Source of the DNA: Caenorhabditis remanei
Taxonomy: Eukaryota > Nematoda > Chromadorea > Rhabditida > Rhabditidae
DNA: 64,000 nucleotides
Direction: 5' to 3'
NCBI RefSeq assembly: GCF_010183535.1
Contig: NC_071328.1
Coordinates: forward strand, 6,944,001-7,008,000
Part shown: positions 23,601-35,377 of the stretch, piece after piece
Layout: every line of letters starts with the position of its first letter
Position numbering within the stretch: position 1 is the first letter of the stretch
Notes under the pieces: generated by a model
Database searches by the model: none
What the model saw: only the letters and a program-made list of their open reading frames with translations
What the model was told of the DNA's origin: nothing
Translations under genes and position numbers: made by a program

Positions 23601-26600
23601 TATCGCTTTTGTGAGCGGTCATTGAATCTGAAGGTTATGTTACTTTGGATTCTGCTACAAGAGTTCTTGAAAAGGGAGATCTCCATGGGTACACACATTG
23701 AATTGACTTTGGACAAGAGCTGACCATAACCTGGAGAGGTTTCTCATAGATATACCGAGCTCTCTTTTATCATGCTTCAAATTCAGAAATGTAGAAACAT
23801 TAAAAAATAAATCGACCAAAAGTTGCGGCAATTTTTATTTTTGTTCACAACTTTCTACTCTGTCTGATGGATCAAAATCTCTTACAAATAACTGGATGCT
23901 ACGAAAGCAAAACGAAAGAAATGCTTTCATTGAATCAGTGGGCATTTTATTTATTGTGCATTCATAGAGCTTCACCGTTCGAGGAAACTGGATTATTCCA
24001 TCACAGACCGGCATGCCGATCGAGGAAAAAGGGAACGGGGGAAGAATAACACTTACAGTTGACAGGGACTGAACAGAGCAGAATGTATCCAGGTTTTCGA
24101 AAAAATCCAACAGACAGTTTTTTTCAAGACCCAGACAAGCTCGTATCATTGATCAGAAAACTAAACATTAACAGAACGAAACTTGCAAGAAATTGTCGAA
24201 AACATTCTCGGTAGATGGGAAAAGTCTCTGAAATTCTGTCTTAAAATTTCTATGATTCCGTTCATCGAGAAGAAAACGAAAGCAAACATCAAACCTTTTT
24301 CACACGAATTGATGTTCGTAGTCTACAGGAAAAACTTTTTTTTGAAAGGAAGCCGGTATGTTTTGAAGTTCAGGCTCGTATTTTCATAACTTTCATGTCT
24401 TTATATACCGCAAAACCTGTAATAAAGGCGCACCCGCTAGCATGAGTTTGGAGTATCCCATCTCGGCTGCCTCTCAAGATATGAAAATTTTTTCAACTGA
24501 AGAAATATTCTGAGAATATTAAGCTATATTTTGTCAGTTAGCAACTTTTTGAAATTGTCTTTGGGAACCGATATATACCGCTGCGAACAGACACCGCTAG
24601 GTGCGCCTCTGTTACAGGTTTTCGGGATACTGATCATCGAATAATTATTGCTACTTTTGGCAGTTTCGATTTGATACTACAAGTTGGGAACAATATCTGA
24701 ATTGACAGTTCTCGAGTGTCTGTATAGTCAGAACTCTATGCATTTATCAACATTTAAAATACAGTAATTCTCTCTCTTTGTTAACCAACATATTTTTCTG
24801 CAGGTTTTATTCATGAAACTGCATATCGTACCACAAAATATTAAATCATTCTTTTTGGAATGTTGTTTCTTGATCCAGAAAATTCCGTTCGAACTTTCAA
24901 AAACCAGATATTTCTCTAACTTCTCCGGATCACCATCACTTTTGTTTATCAGTAGACTACATACCTCAACAATCTTCCAACATGTGATAAGGAACAAAGA
25001 GCACGTGTAGCCAGTGAGTCTAGGCATGCTACACTTTGACAACTTTTATTTTCATTTCTTCTTTTTTCTCATCTTTATCTTATTCTGTCTATTTCACAAC
25101 AAGTTAAGGCTACAAACGAGAATGTTGAAGGCATATGAAGCATTTATCAAGTATACAACTAATCCAAGGTAAGTCGTTTTTTCGAAGTTCATTTTTTGCA
25201 TTTTCTGAAACTTTTTGTTGCTTCAATTGTCTGAAGTTAGTTCTGCAAATATTCAAAACAAACTCAAGTAGTTTGAATTTAGATCTTTTGATTTCTATAG
25301 AAAATTTCTTGTCATTTGAAAAACGATTCAGAAACTTTTCATGTTTGCTCACTTACCAGTGTTCCTTTTTATGTTAATATCTATCTGTGCGTCTGTTAGT
25401 CCAGATGAATGCGTTTTTTTCAAATTATCATGTTAATCATACTGGAACTTTGATGATAATTTTTCAAGATAACAGCGGTTCATTATTTTTATTTGAAAGT
25501 TCTATAATATTGGCATCAAAGTTTCAAACCATCATCTGTGTTTTACTATACGTTGTAGTTTTTATTACAACTGGAATTTTGTAAAGTTTGTAAGAACAAA
25601 GAAAATCGACCACCAGAATGTCACCAAACAGTTTTACAAGTTCCACAATGTAGTTTTCATCCTATTTCTCTTTCAAACATGAAATTTTTGAATTATTCTC
25701 AAAGTGTCAAGTACAAAGTTTCCAATCATACTTCCGATGTCTACTGGTAGATAAGAATTCTAGTCTTGATTCGCTCGATTCTATCTTGATATTCTCATGT
25801 TCTTTTCTACATGTTTTTCGTAATTGATCCTTGTTCTGTTTCTCGAAAACTTTATTGAATTCTGGGTGGTTTTTTTAGTAGAATGGTGTTCCTCTCTACT
25901 CAAAATTTTATTCGAATAGTTTTGGTTTTCATCAGAAATATCATATCTCAATGTATTCACGACTTCTTTCTGATGTTTGTTCTGTTTATCCACTTTTTTC
26001 GATATACAAGCTTTCTCTTCTTCCTTTTTAAAAGATTTTAAACATGACGGATTCACATACCTTCCCATTAACCTGACCTACTCCTGATAATCGACAAACT
26101 TTCGAAAAAAGTTTAGAACCCAAGTTTACAGTTTTGACATGCGGTTTATCTGGTGATCCGTTTTCACGAACTTGTGAGAGGAATCTTTTTGCATTGATTC
26201 TCTTCAATGCAGAACATCAACTTAATATTCAATATTGAGTTTTCCATTCTTTTCAACTACAAAACTATATGTATTGTTGAAAATCTGAAAAACAGTTGAA
26301 CTTCTGAAAACACTCAATCACATAACATTAATACACATGTTCATTTTGTTCCCGCCTGTTTACCAGCATTCCATCTCTCCACTTCTACTTTTTCATTCTT
26401 CTCCAGAGGGTATCAGTTCTCCTGGTATCGGGGTGTTTCGTTTCGTCATCATCGTGTCATCCATTACGTAGGCTACAACAACATGGACAAAGACCTGTTT
26501 GCCATTGGAAAGATGGAAAAGAAAGAGATGAAGATTAGACCCCTCTAGTCCTCTATTTCTGTACATCTCTATTTTTCGCACCCATCCTCTCGCAAGATTG

Positions 26601-26734
26601 GAAATGCCACGTTTTTCAGACAAAGTGCTTGTTTTTCAGATTCTTGTATAGTTTTTGAGCCCAAATAATGTGCATACTATTCTTAGTGATTTCCGAGAAA
26701 TCACTTCAATATTTCATATTTCAGTCTAATCCTA
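20688..26734. other. gene-poor 6-kb region
   Basis: I found no supported exon. The DNA is AT-rich with purine-rich runs on the plus strand (about 21290-21350, 22230-22265 and 23240-23330), which create long spurious Ser/Phe-rich frames on the minus strand. One inverted-repeat element is present (24412-24622, listed separately). The end of the region probably holds the promoter of the carboxylesterase, whose ATG follows a TTTCAG acceptor by a few bases. Confidence 0.45.
24412..24622. repeat. inverted-repeat element, 23-bp arms
   Basis: The arms at 24412-24434 and 24600-24622 are reverse complements at 21 of 23 positions (core AAAACCTGTAA and AGGCGCACC), separated by 165 bp. The left arm is preceded by TATATACCGC (24402-24411), which recurs inside the element at 24572-24581. 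No clear target duplication is visible. It fits a short non-autonomous DNA transposon remnant or a Caenorhabditis foldback repeat. Confidence 0.6.
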
Positions 26735-28905
26735 ATGGGAAGCTTCACATCAAAACATCACCGTCTGCTTCCCGTCCATCATGCCACGTGTGGTCCGGTC
26801 AAAGGTGTTGGATATGATCAGGTAGGCAGAATTTTTGAAAGTCTCGAAAGATTTTTTGGATGTCTAATGATTCCAAACTATAACCAAAGTGTCGTTTTGA
26901 ATTTGGTTATATGTACTTTTAGGAGGATGGTTCGGTTGTAGAAGGATATCTCGGAATTCCATACGCAGAACCACCAGTTGGTCCACTGAGATTCAAGAAA
27001 CCTGTCGCTCACAGAGTATGGGAGGAGCCATTGGAATGTATAAAGTTTGGACCGAGATGTCCACAGAACGATGAGCTTCTCGGGCAGGTAAGGAGGGATA
27101 CAAATGTTCAGTTTGTATTAGTTTTTGGTGATTTTCAGTTTGTGAATACAGTTGGTAAGAGCGAGGAACACTGTCTGAGTCTCAATGTTTTCACTCCAAA
27201 ATGGGAGTCTGATGAGTGGGTTAGTCTCTTCTTTATCCAAAGAACATGATATAATTTTTTTGATTCAGCCAAATGGATTTCCCGTGATGGTATTCATCCA
27301 TGGTGGTGGATTCTCAGTTCACTCTTCGAGTAACTACGGATGTGCCACAATTGCCAGAAATCTGTGTACCAAAGATGTAGTTGTTGTAACAATCAATTAC
27401 CGTCTTGGAGTTCTTGGATTCTTCACAACTGGAGATGAAGTTTGTCCTGGAAACCTAGGATTATGGGATCAGACTGCGGCACTTCAATGGGTTCGAAATC
27501 ATATCTCAAGTTTCCGAGGAGACCCAAATAATGTGACAATATTCGGACAGAGTGCTGGTGGAGCATCTGTTGATTTATTATGTTTATCTCCGCATTCGAG
27601 GAAGTTATTCCATAGAGCAATTCCGATGGCTGGAAATGGAGAATGTGATTTTGCAGTGAGGACAAGTGAACAACAAGCTACACTATCCAAAGAGTTTGCA
27701 AGATTTCTCGGTTGGGATGGAGATGGTAAGGACAAACAGACACACAGACAGAAAAGTAATAAGGGATTTGGTGAACGTTTTTCCAAAGTTACACTATTAT
27801 GACTTCCGGAATCACAGAAAATGCTTCGTTTTCCAGATGACGACAGTGAGGATTTACTCCGTTTCATCGATGAACAACCTCTTTATAAAATAGAAATGGG
27901 TATCAATCCAAAACGTGGATTTAGAACTTCACAAGCTGGAAGTCTCTATTTTGTACCCAATTTCGATGGTGACTTCTTTCCAAAACCACTGTCACAGTTG
28001 AGAAAAGAAGTCCCAAAAATGCAATTGATGACGGGCACAACGAAGTATGAGGGACTGTTTTTCAGTGAGTTTCAGGAATTTAACAGAAAGTAATGTTCCT
28101 CAATTTCAGTTGCCCTCGGAGCCTTGTCTAGAAATCCGGAAGGAATTAAAAAGTTCATGAGTCGAATTTTCAAAGAATGTGACTACGGAGAGCATGCGGA
28201 TCAAGTGCTTCAGATGACGTACGACTTCTATTTCAAAGGAGTTCATCCGAAAGATCAGGAGAAGAATGTGCATCAGATTGTGAAAGTATTTTCGATCTCA
28301 GAAACAGAATTTGTTCTATAACCGGACATTTTCAGTTCATCGGGGACTACTCAATCAACTACGGCACGTATCGTTTAGCCAACATGATGTCAGAATTCGG
28401 TCATGATGTCTACTTTTATCAATTCGAGTATCACAACCCCGGAGGATTTGGAGTTTTCCGGTGGCTTCTACCGTTTTTAGGTGAGTGTCTTCGAACTCAA
28501 TGCAATAATAGAACTTCTTTTAAAACGTGTAACTTTCAGGATCCACGCACTGCACAGAGATGCGTTATATTCTTGGAAAAGGGATAATTTCCAAGTTTAA
28601 ACCAAATGAGAATGATAAGAAAATGCTTGAAACAATGACTACGTATTTCACAAACTTTGCTAAATATGGGTAAGTTGAGACATCCGGATATGGGAAAACA
28701 CACACAGAATTCTTTTTTCAGGAATCCAAATGGACAAACGACAAATGAAGAACCCGGTGAATGGGAGAAACACGATTCGTTCACTCCGTTCCGTCACTTC
28801 AAAATTGACATAGAAGACTCAGAAATGGTGGAAGATTATCAGGATAGGAGAGCAGAATTATGGGATAAATTGAGAGCTTTGAATATTAGTAGAGCACAAA
28901 TGTGA
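26735..28905 (+). CDS. type-B carboxylesterase (F56C11.6-like)
   Basis: About nine exons encode an alpha/beta-hydrolase of the carboxylesterase/cholinesterase family, which cleaves carboxylic esters. Visible signatures: GYLGIPYAEPPVGPLRF near the N-terminus, EEHCLSLNVF (carboxylesterase signature 2), VMVFIHGGGF (oxyanion hole), and GQSAGG with the nucleophilic Ser. The acid residue is likely Glu in TGTTKYEGLFF and the catalytic His lies in STHCTEMRY. All triad residues are therefore present and the enzyme should be active. The length, about 550 residues, is typical. There is no signal peptide: the protein starts MGSFTS, an N-myristoylation-like start, so a cytoplasmic or membrane-tethered enzyme is likely. 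A TTTCAG acceptor about 10 bases before the ATG suggests trans-splicing. Orthology to F56C11.6 is from memory. Confidence 0.9.
27730..27752 (+). repeat. ACAGACACACAGACAGA motif in an esterase intron
   Basis: This lies just after the donor site of an intron of the carboxylesterase gene. It is 23 bases identical to 7060-7082 in the dual oxidase intron, and an 18-base core recurs inverted at 62860-62877. Confidence 0.6.
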
Positions 28906-31900
28906 ACTAGGTTTTGATCTATCGTGTCTGTATTCAGAACGGGTATAAATAAACTGTTTGGAATAAACTGTTGGTTTTTGACTTCATGAAGGATAAAGAG
29001 ATTTTAAAAGTTGGCTTATTGAGCAACGTGGAGCGAAAGTACCAAATACCCTGCTCAAATCAAGTTATGTTTCCTCTTACACCGAACCTTTCAAATTATC
29101 TGGAATTCACGCGAATGGAAAATACTGAAAACGTAGCCAATTCGTATCTATTACGACTTTCACTGCTAATGTCAATTGGTTGAAGGCTGTGAATGCTTCG
29201 GAACAGAACCTAACCAAATAGAAATCCGTTTGGCTGTTAATTTGAATGAAAAAGGTCAGATGTACGGTGGAATCGAAATAGTTGTGATGCCAACTGTGAG
29301 TGTAAACTGCGCTTTGATCTCACCGAATTGCACATTTTAGAGCAAAACCTTTTCAATAATCAGTTCAAAGAAGATCTGATGCTTTTGTAAATAGAGGTCA
29401 CTCTATTTCTCCGGAAATTAGACTTGGTTTCAATGGGATCTTTATTGCATTCTTATCCGGAAGCATTTCCTCTGTAAGTTGATCCCACACTCTCCAAAAT
29501 TACTCCCAAATCACTCAAATCACTTCAAAAACCAATTTCATAACCATCACATCCCATCTATTTCTCATAAAATGAACACCCATTTTGATAAGTGCAGATC
29601 GTCAACCATCCGTAGTATTTTTTCTTCTTCCAACCAACAAAAGAATCAATGACTCATAATGCTTGCACCGCATTGCCCTCTTCTTTCACTTCTCATAGTA
29701 AATCGGCGATCACTTTCATCTTTTTTGCAAAAAGAATACTTTTCTAACCCTCTAGTTCTCTTTATCTCTATTCCATCTTCAAATCATTCATTTTTTATCA
29801 ATCATCATCATTCGCGCGTTCTCGGTCTTCCTCTTCTTCTTCTCCGAATCGCTTCTTCTTCTTCATTTTTCTTCATCTTTTCAAAACGAAACGACATCGT
29901 TCTTTTTCTTTTTTCCTAATCGACCTTCTTTCTTAGTCTCCCATATCAACTATCGGCTAATTCGGTATTGGTTATTCTTCGATTAGTACACTCTCTTCTT
30001 GTCCAGAAACCCTCAAAACCTTTTCTTTTCCACTCCCTTTTCCAACTATCAAACTAATTAAGAGTGTCAATGACCGTTTTCAAGAAAAAAGAAGAAGAAG
30101 AAAAAGACGTCAACTGAAATTTGAGAATCCTCATTGTTTCCTAATTTATTGGTTTCAACCGGTTAGTCGGTATTTGAGAGTGAGGAATCACCAAAAAACG
30201 TCTCATGTTTTCAAATACTTTGATACCTTCTTCCTAGTATTCACCGTTTTTTAACATTTCTGATCTGTTTATGAAATCGGTGGTAGTACGATTAATCTCA
30301 TTGGCCATTGGGTTTTTTTTACATTTAAGATTCGTTTCTCGATAATACTTTCTGTCCTGAAAACCTCTTATCCAAAGTTTCCATAATATTATTCGGATTT
30401 CAAAGCTGGAAGTTTATTTTTTTGAATAGGACTGTCTTCGGCCCCACCATCAAAAACTGTTCTCACAGCTTTCACATGCTTTTCAATTAAACATGCCCTT
30501 TCCAACAATTATTACGATAGATTTATTACACCAGTGTTCTCCACTCAATAAAATATTTTGTGTACCATGAGCAGTTATGACTCACTTTATTCTTTTACTT
30601 TGGACTGAGAATGTTCTTTAGAACGGTCTCTCTTTTAACACCATTATCGATAATGCATTTTCCTTTTTTCTCTTCTCTCTATCTCTCCAAAATCCATAAT
30701 ATTTCGTGTTCAATCCATCAGACTATATCATCAGCTGATAACAGTGCCTCCTCTTCACAGGATAATCCTTTATCCATCTTCTGAATATATCCTATTCCAC
30801 TTTTTGCCTCGTGCCGCCCATTCTCTCCGTTATCTTTGGGTCGCCATCTTCCTTCTATTCTACAATTGTCGCCTCTCCTTTATTCATATCTTCCGAAATT
30901 CAGGTTCATCTCTCCTTTCCCAGAAACTGTCAATATCCTCGAACCATTGGAGATGTCAGATCAATCACTGGTTCAAAGAGTGCCGCTACTCGCCTCCTGC
31001 TCAAAAGTTAGTCCTTTTCGAATCTCTTGTGAAATAAATGTCAGGTTACGGTAAGAGAATTCTATGGCCAGAAAACTCAGAAGAGTATTAGAAGTTTCAG
31101 TGAATATTTGGCTCATTTAATCAATGTAAAAGTGTATTCTAGTAAACAAATATTCTTATCAGAAAAATGGTTGTTCGGTATTTTCTATTTACATTGGTTC
31201 ACTTTTGTGCCTGTGTTCCTAATCGTTCTTCTTTTTAGCGACTGATGTTCTGATAGAATCAGTGCTAGTAATTTCACCCCCTTGTCTTTTCTATCGAACA
31301 TTTTTTATTCGGCATCACAATTATTTGAAAAATTTAACCTTCAAATGACTCGTTTTCCAAATTCAACTCAACAAGATCAAACTACTCACAGGTTTACGAA
31401 TTTTCAGAATAAAATCATTCTCTTCATTTTCGAAGAACTAAAACCCCAAAGCTGACCTTATACCTCATGAAACTCTGAAATCCTTAAATTCAGAAAAACC
31501 TTTCCTAGACCCCTCTTTCTATTATGTATTCGAAATAGCTGGTCACTCAAACGTTCTTCGCAATAAACACATGAACATGAATTACTCATTCTCATGCTAG
31601 GTCACCAGACTTTCGAACCTTCTCCTTCTCACAAAAGCATTCGAGTAAAAAGCGCCAAGTGAACGGTTTACTGCCTATCCCTCTCTTCTTATGCATCTTT
31701 TCTTTCCGCCGATCCAGATAATTCATCCATTCCTCTCTTCCTGTCCCTCGTCCTCGTTTTTCTTTCTTTCCCTTCTTCTACTTTTCCGTCTACTTTGCAA
31801 TCCTCCTACAGATCCGCCCTGTGAATGTGTCATCATCGATTTGTTATCTCGTTCGTTTTCATTTGTTTTGTCTCGGCTTTTCACTTCAATATCCAATATA

Positions 31901-32733
31901 TTTCGTTTCGTTTCCGGTCTGACTTTATTGAACTATTTTAACCCGAAGATTCCAGCATGATTCATTCTTTCAGCCCCACTGATTTCCTATCAAAAATAAT
32001 TCTTTAAGCATTTGTAAGGAAAACTCTAATTTCAAATTAACTAGAACTTGACCTTCAAAATGTTGGCATGATGTTTATTCGCTCAACATCATTTGTTTTC
32101 ATTTAGTTTTGTAATGCATTTTAGAGAAACATTACAACTTTTTCAATCTTACGCTGTCGTATTTGAAAACTTAGAAGACGCTTCAGCACTTTTTGGCGAC
32201 TTTTTTAAACTCTCATAAACCATTTATTTTTTTCAATGCCTTGAAAAACTTTTAAAAAACAAAACGAATACTCTTGGAAGTGAAATAAACTCAATTACGG
32301 AATGAAATCTAAAAACTGTTCGAGACCCACTCCCTTAAATGCCAGCTTGCTCCTTTAAATTTACCATCTCCTATCCGCAGATGTTTGATTTCCTTCAATT
32401 TTTTTCCGATTTTCAGGTGAGTTTTTAAGATTTCTGTCGAATTTCAGCAAAGATTCAAGTTTTCCAGTTCTCTATAATTTGTTCCTATCTTCCGGTACCA
32501 ATAGTATGTAGGTGCGAAGAGAAAATTGTCTCTTGTCTCTAACTTCTATACGCTGTCTCTAGTTCTGCGCAACCGTCCTTCAACCCATTCTTCTTCTCGT
32601 CATCATCATTTTCTTCTGAGTCTCTTCTATTCAATTCTATTCGATTTCACCTTTCAACCCTCCCTATTCTAATTCATTTCCTCATTTGTTTTTGATTTAT
32701 TGATCTTTTTGTATTAAAGAAGGAGTATTCACA
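28906..32733. other. 3.8-kb intergenic region
   Basis: No gene is supported. The left end includes the esterase 3' UTR, with AATAAA-like sequences near 28947 and 28962. The rest is strongly pyrimidine-rich on the plus strand (TTCTTCTTC and similar, for example 29810-29900 and 31690-31800), producing Ser/Phe/Leu-rich spurious frames. The final 250 bp before 32734 are the likely promoter and 5' UTR of the next gene. Confidence 0.4.
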
Positions 32734-33866
32734 ATGGATTCGTTCAAAAAATTACAATCGAAAGTGTTCACGTCGGTTAGCTCAATCAGAAAACCTGATG
32801 AATCTGTAAGTAAAAATGCGCTAGTGAAAACAATATTAAAAAACACCAACAATTTCATAAAATGGAATTTCGAGTTGAAGGATTTAAAACTAATTTGATT
32901 AGTGGAACAGGAGTTTCAAGTTATTCTCGAACTTTAATTTTTTAGCCTGATGAACAACTGTACAACACGAAACGATGCTTCATCCATGTCAACCATTTGT
33001 CGATTGCAATCGCTATAGTTGAGCTCTCTATTTTGGCTTATCAGGTAAATTTGAAATTTTACAATTGTGATTCTCATAATTCCAAAACCTTGCTTTTTCA
33101 TACACATCGAATCATGTTATTTTCAGATCTTCAATGGAAGTTGGATGAACTCGGAGCACGCAATGATATTCATAATTGCTGCCATTCTATTCCTTCTTGT
33201 TATCGGCCTCCTCTTCGTTGCTATTTTCTTTCAAATTGGTAATTTTCTGATTCCTCACATCGTCATGCAAATTCTACTCATTCTCTGCTTTCTTGGACTC
33301 ACTTTCGCCACGCTATACGCACTCTTCCATGGAGCCACGTTCCAGTTATTGGTTGTCATCACGAATCCACAAATTGCTGCCGATTCCATGGTACGTTATT
33401 CAGCGAAGAATCGTGTGAATTCAGTTTCTCTCAAACAAATCAATCTCATTTTACAGACGCTCCTGCCTGCTCCGATGATTTCGACTAACGTGGTTTCCGG
33501 ATTCCTTGTTGGCCTACTCATCATTTTCGCTTTTATCTATATTCTGATTGCTATTTTGAATGTGAGTTCGATATAATATCAAACATTTTCTAAATTTTTA
33601 CGCGTCGAAGCTTTCGAAACTACAACTGATATTTTGAAGCTGCAGAGCTTGGAAGTCTTCGTTAGCCTTCAAAAATTGAATTTTCAGTCACTAATTCTTT
33701 TTCTTTTTTTCAGACATGGTGCATGTACGTTGTAATCGACAGCTATCAACTTCTGAAGGGGCAAAAGAATCAGACAAGAGCACCGTCGGTGGAAGAATAT
33801 TGTGCGCCAAAGACAATTCAACTCTCACTATATCCCAATCAAATTGTTCAAGCGACAGATTTCTAA
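32734..33866 (+). CDS. four-TM nematode membrane protein (F56C11.5-like)
   Basis: This is a small multi-exon gene of roughly 210 residues. The cytoplasmic N-terminus MDSFKKLQSKVFTSVSSIRK is followed by four hydrophobic segments: VNHLSIAIAIVELSILAYQ, MIFIIAAILFLLVIGLLFVA, IVMQILLILCFLGLTFATLY and, after a 30-residue loop, VSGFLVGLLIIFAFIYILIA. The C-terminal tail continues DSYQLLKGQKNQTRAPSVEE and ends IVQATDF. The layout recalls the LAPTM/tetraspan-like families common in nematodes, with a Tyr-based sorting-type motif in the tail (DSYQLL). The function is unknown. The order esterase, this gene, Erv1 agrees with F56C11.6, .5, .3 in C. elegans by memory. Confidence 0.8.
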
Positions 33867-34072
33867 ACCATTTTCAGTCTTCATTGTCCAAATATGTTTA
33901 CTAAACTCCCGGTCATTTCATTTTATGTATATAGGTCATCATGTTTCCAGGGTGCAGCTTTAACTGTTTTTGACTTTATACATGTGCTATTTTCTATTAC
34001 CTTATGTATGAAATTTTAATTTTATTTTTAATAGCAAAAAGTTAAAAACAACTAAAAACAAGTATACTTCTC

Positions 34073-34719
34073 CTAGTAATCACAAGATCCATCTTTCCAT
34101 CCATCTCGCCACCGTTCCATTACATCTTTACAGTCAAATTTTGCTTTTCCCGTTTTTTCATTGACTTTGTTATGTAATTGGCACATCCAAAGAGCGAAAT
34201 CTTGACGACTTTCGACTTTCGGAGGTGATTCCTTCAAGTCTTTCCTCAAATCTTTCGCACAGAAATCACAAGGATATGTCTGAAAATTTGCAAATGATGG
34301 CGGATATACGGAAAAATAATCATACCTGTCCCAAAATTGTCATGAAAGATTTCGCTCGACTCTTATCTTCTTCTGTTGGTTTTTCTGGATAATAGACCGA
34401 CATGGTATGTAATAAATTCCATGTGGATCGGCCTGAACATCTCGGAATTTTCATTTATTTATTTTTCTTTTCTCCCACCTAATTCATCTTTATCAACAGG
34501 ACATCCGTGCAGTTTTGCTCCTGTGCTTGTGCTTGGTGCTGACGGATTTTTCTCTTCTGCTTCTGGAATTTTATTATTGGATTTCTCTTCCAAACCTGAT
34601 TCAATAGAGTGAAACACACCTTTTTTCTTCATTTTTTCGGCCATCTCTTTGCCTTTCTTCATCATATCTTCAACACTGACACATGCTCGACACGGCTTTC
34701 CATCTGGTCCAATTTCCAT
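34073..34719 (-). CDS. Erv1/ALR FAD-linked sulfhydryl oxidase
   Basis: Three exons encode about 183 residues. Erv1/ALR enzymes use FAD to form disulfides in the mitochondrial intermembrane space and pass electrons to cytochrome c or oxygen. The catalytic domain is clear: [17 protein letters not shown], then [11 protein letters not shown] with the active-site Cxx[16 protein letters not shown] and [12 protein letters not shown], the last almost identical to mammalian ALR. The N-terminal half is linker-like and Lys/Glu-rich. It carries CRAC near the start, a candidate shuttle CxxC, and a single Cys in [11 protein letters not shown] as in ALR. The family length is normal. The gene is divergent from atm-1 with about 660 bp between the two ATGs. 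It corresponds to C. elegans F56C11.3 by memory. Confidence 0.92.
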
Positions 34720-35377
34720 TCTACAAGAGAAGAGAATTCATGATGCAAATTGTACAATTAATTGTTAAAAAAGCAAGAAAGTCTAGGAAAACATGAAAGA
34801 TAAAACATGTGTTTTGTGAACAAGTTCAAAAACAGCAGGGCATTGGTATAATACATATAAATTTATGGAAGAGAAAGTAAATTGATGGTTTTTATTGTCT
34901 GAAATATCTTTATTTCTCAAAAAACTTTTTCTGAAAAAAGAGGCGCTGCGACGCTCTGTTTGCACGCGTTAGAGACTGGAAACGCAGAGAGATGAGGAAG
35001 TTAGACGAAGCATTGGCGCGCGGGAGATTAGTTGATTTAAAAACATTTCAATAAACTTTTGCTTTTTTTCAAATCATTTTTTCTCTCAACTTTTTGTTGT
35101 TTTTCGCTTGCCTCGTGAATAAATAGAACTTTAAAGAAACCAAAATCGTAAAATTTACCGAAAAAAAGAAAAATTTTGAAAAATGATTAAATTCTGAAAT
35201 GAAGATTTTTCTTTAACCTCTTTTGCTGAAACTCGAAAAAATCTTTTAACTATTTATTTGCGTTTGTTTACATCACTCCAGCTGGTTATACTGATAACAA
35301 TGCACACTTTTATCAATCGGAAATTTCCCGCATTTAAAGAGAAAATTATAATTTTCTGCAATTTTCAGCGATGCGAG
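34720..35377. promoter_or_regulatory. divergent intergenic region between Erv1 and atm-1
   Basis: About 660 bp lies between two divergent start codons. A GC-richer island at 34940-35030, with GCGCGC and CACGCG runs, sits in otherwise AT-rich DNA and is the best candidate for shared promoter sequence. A TTTTCAG acceptor ending at 35368 precedes the atm-1 start. Inferred from position only. Confidence 0.4.

Noticed and set aside
28971..29183. 70-residue plus-strand frame just after the esterase
   Set aside because: It begins in the probable polyadenylation region of the esterase and shows no recognisable feature.
29659..31960. Plus-strand Phe/Ser-rich frames between the esterase and the four-TM gene
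   Set aside because: They are due to pyrimidine-rich intergenic DNA and appear in several overlapping frames.
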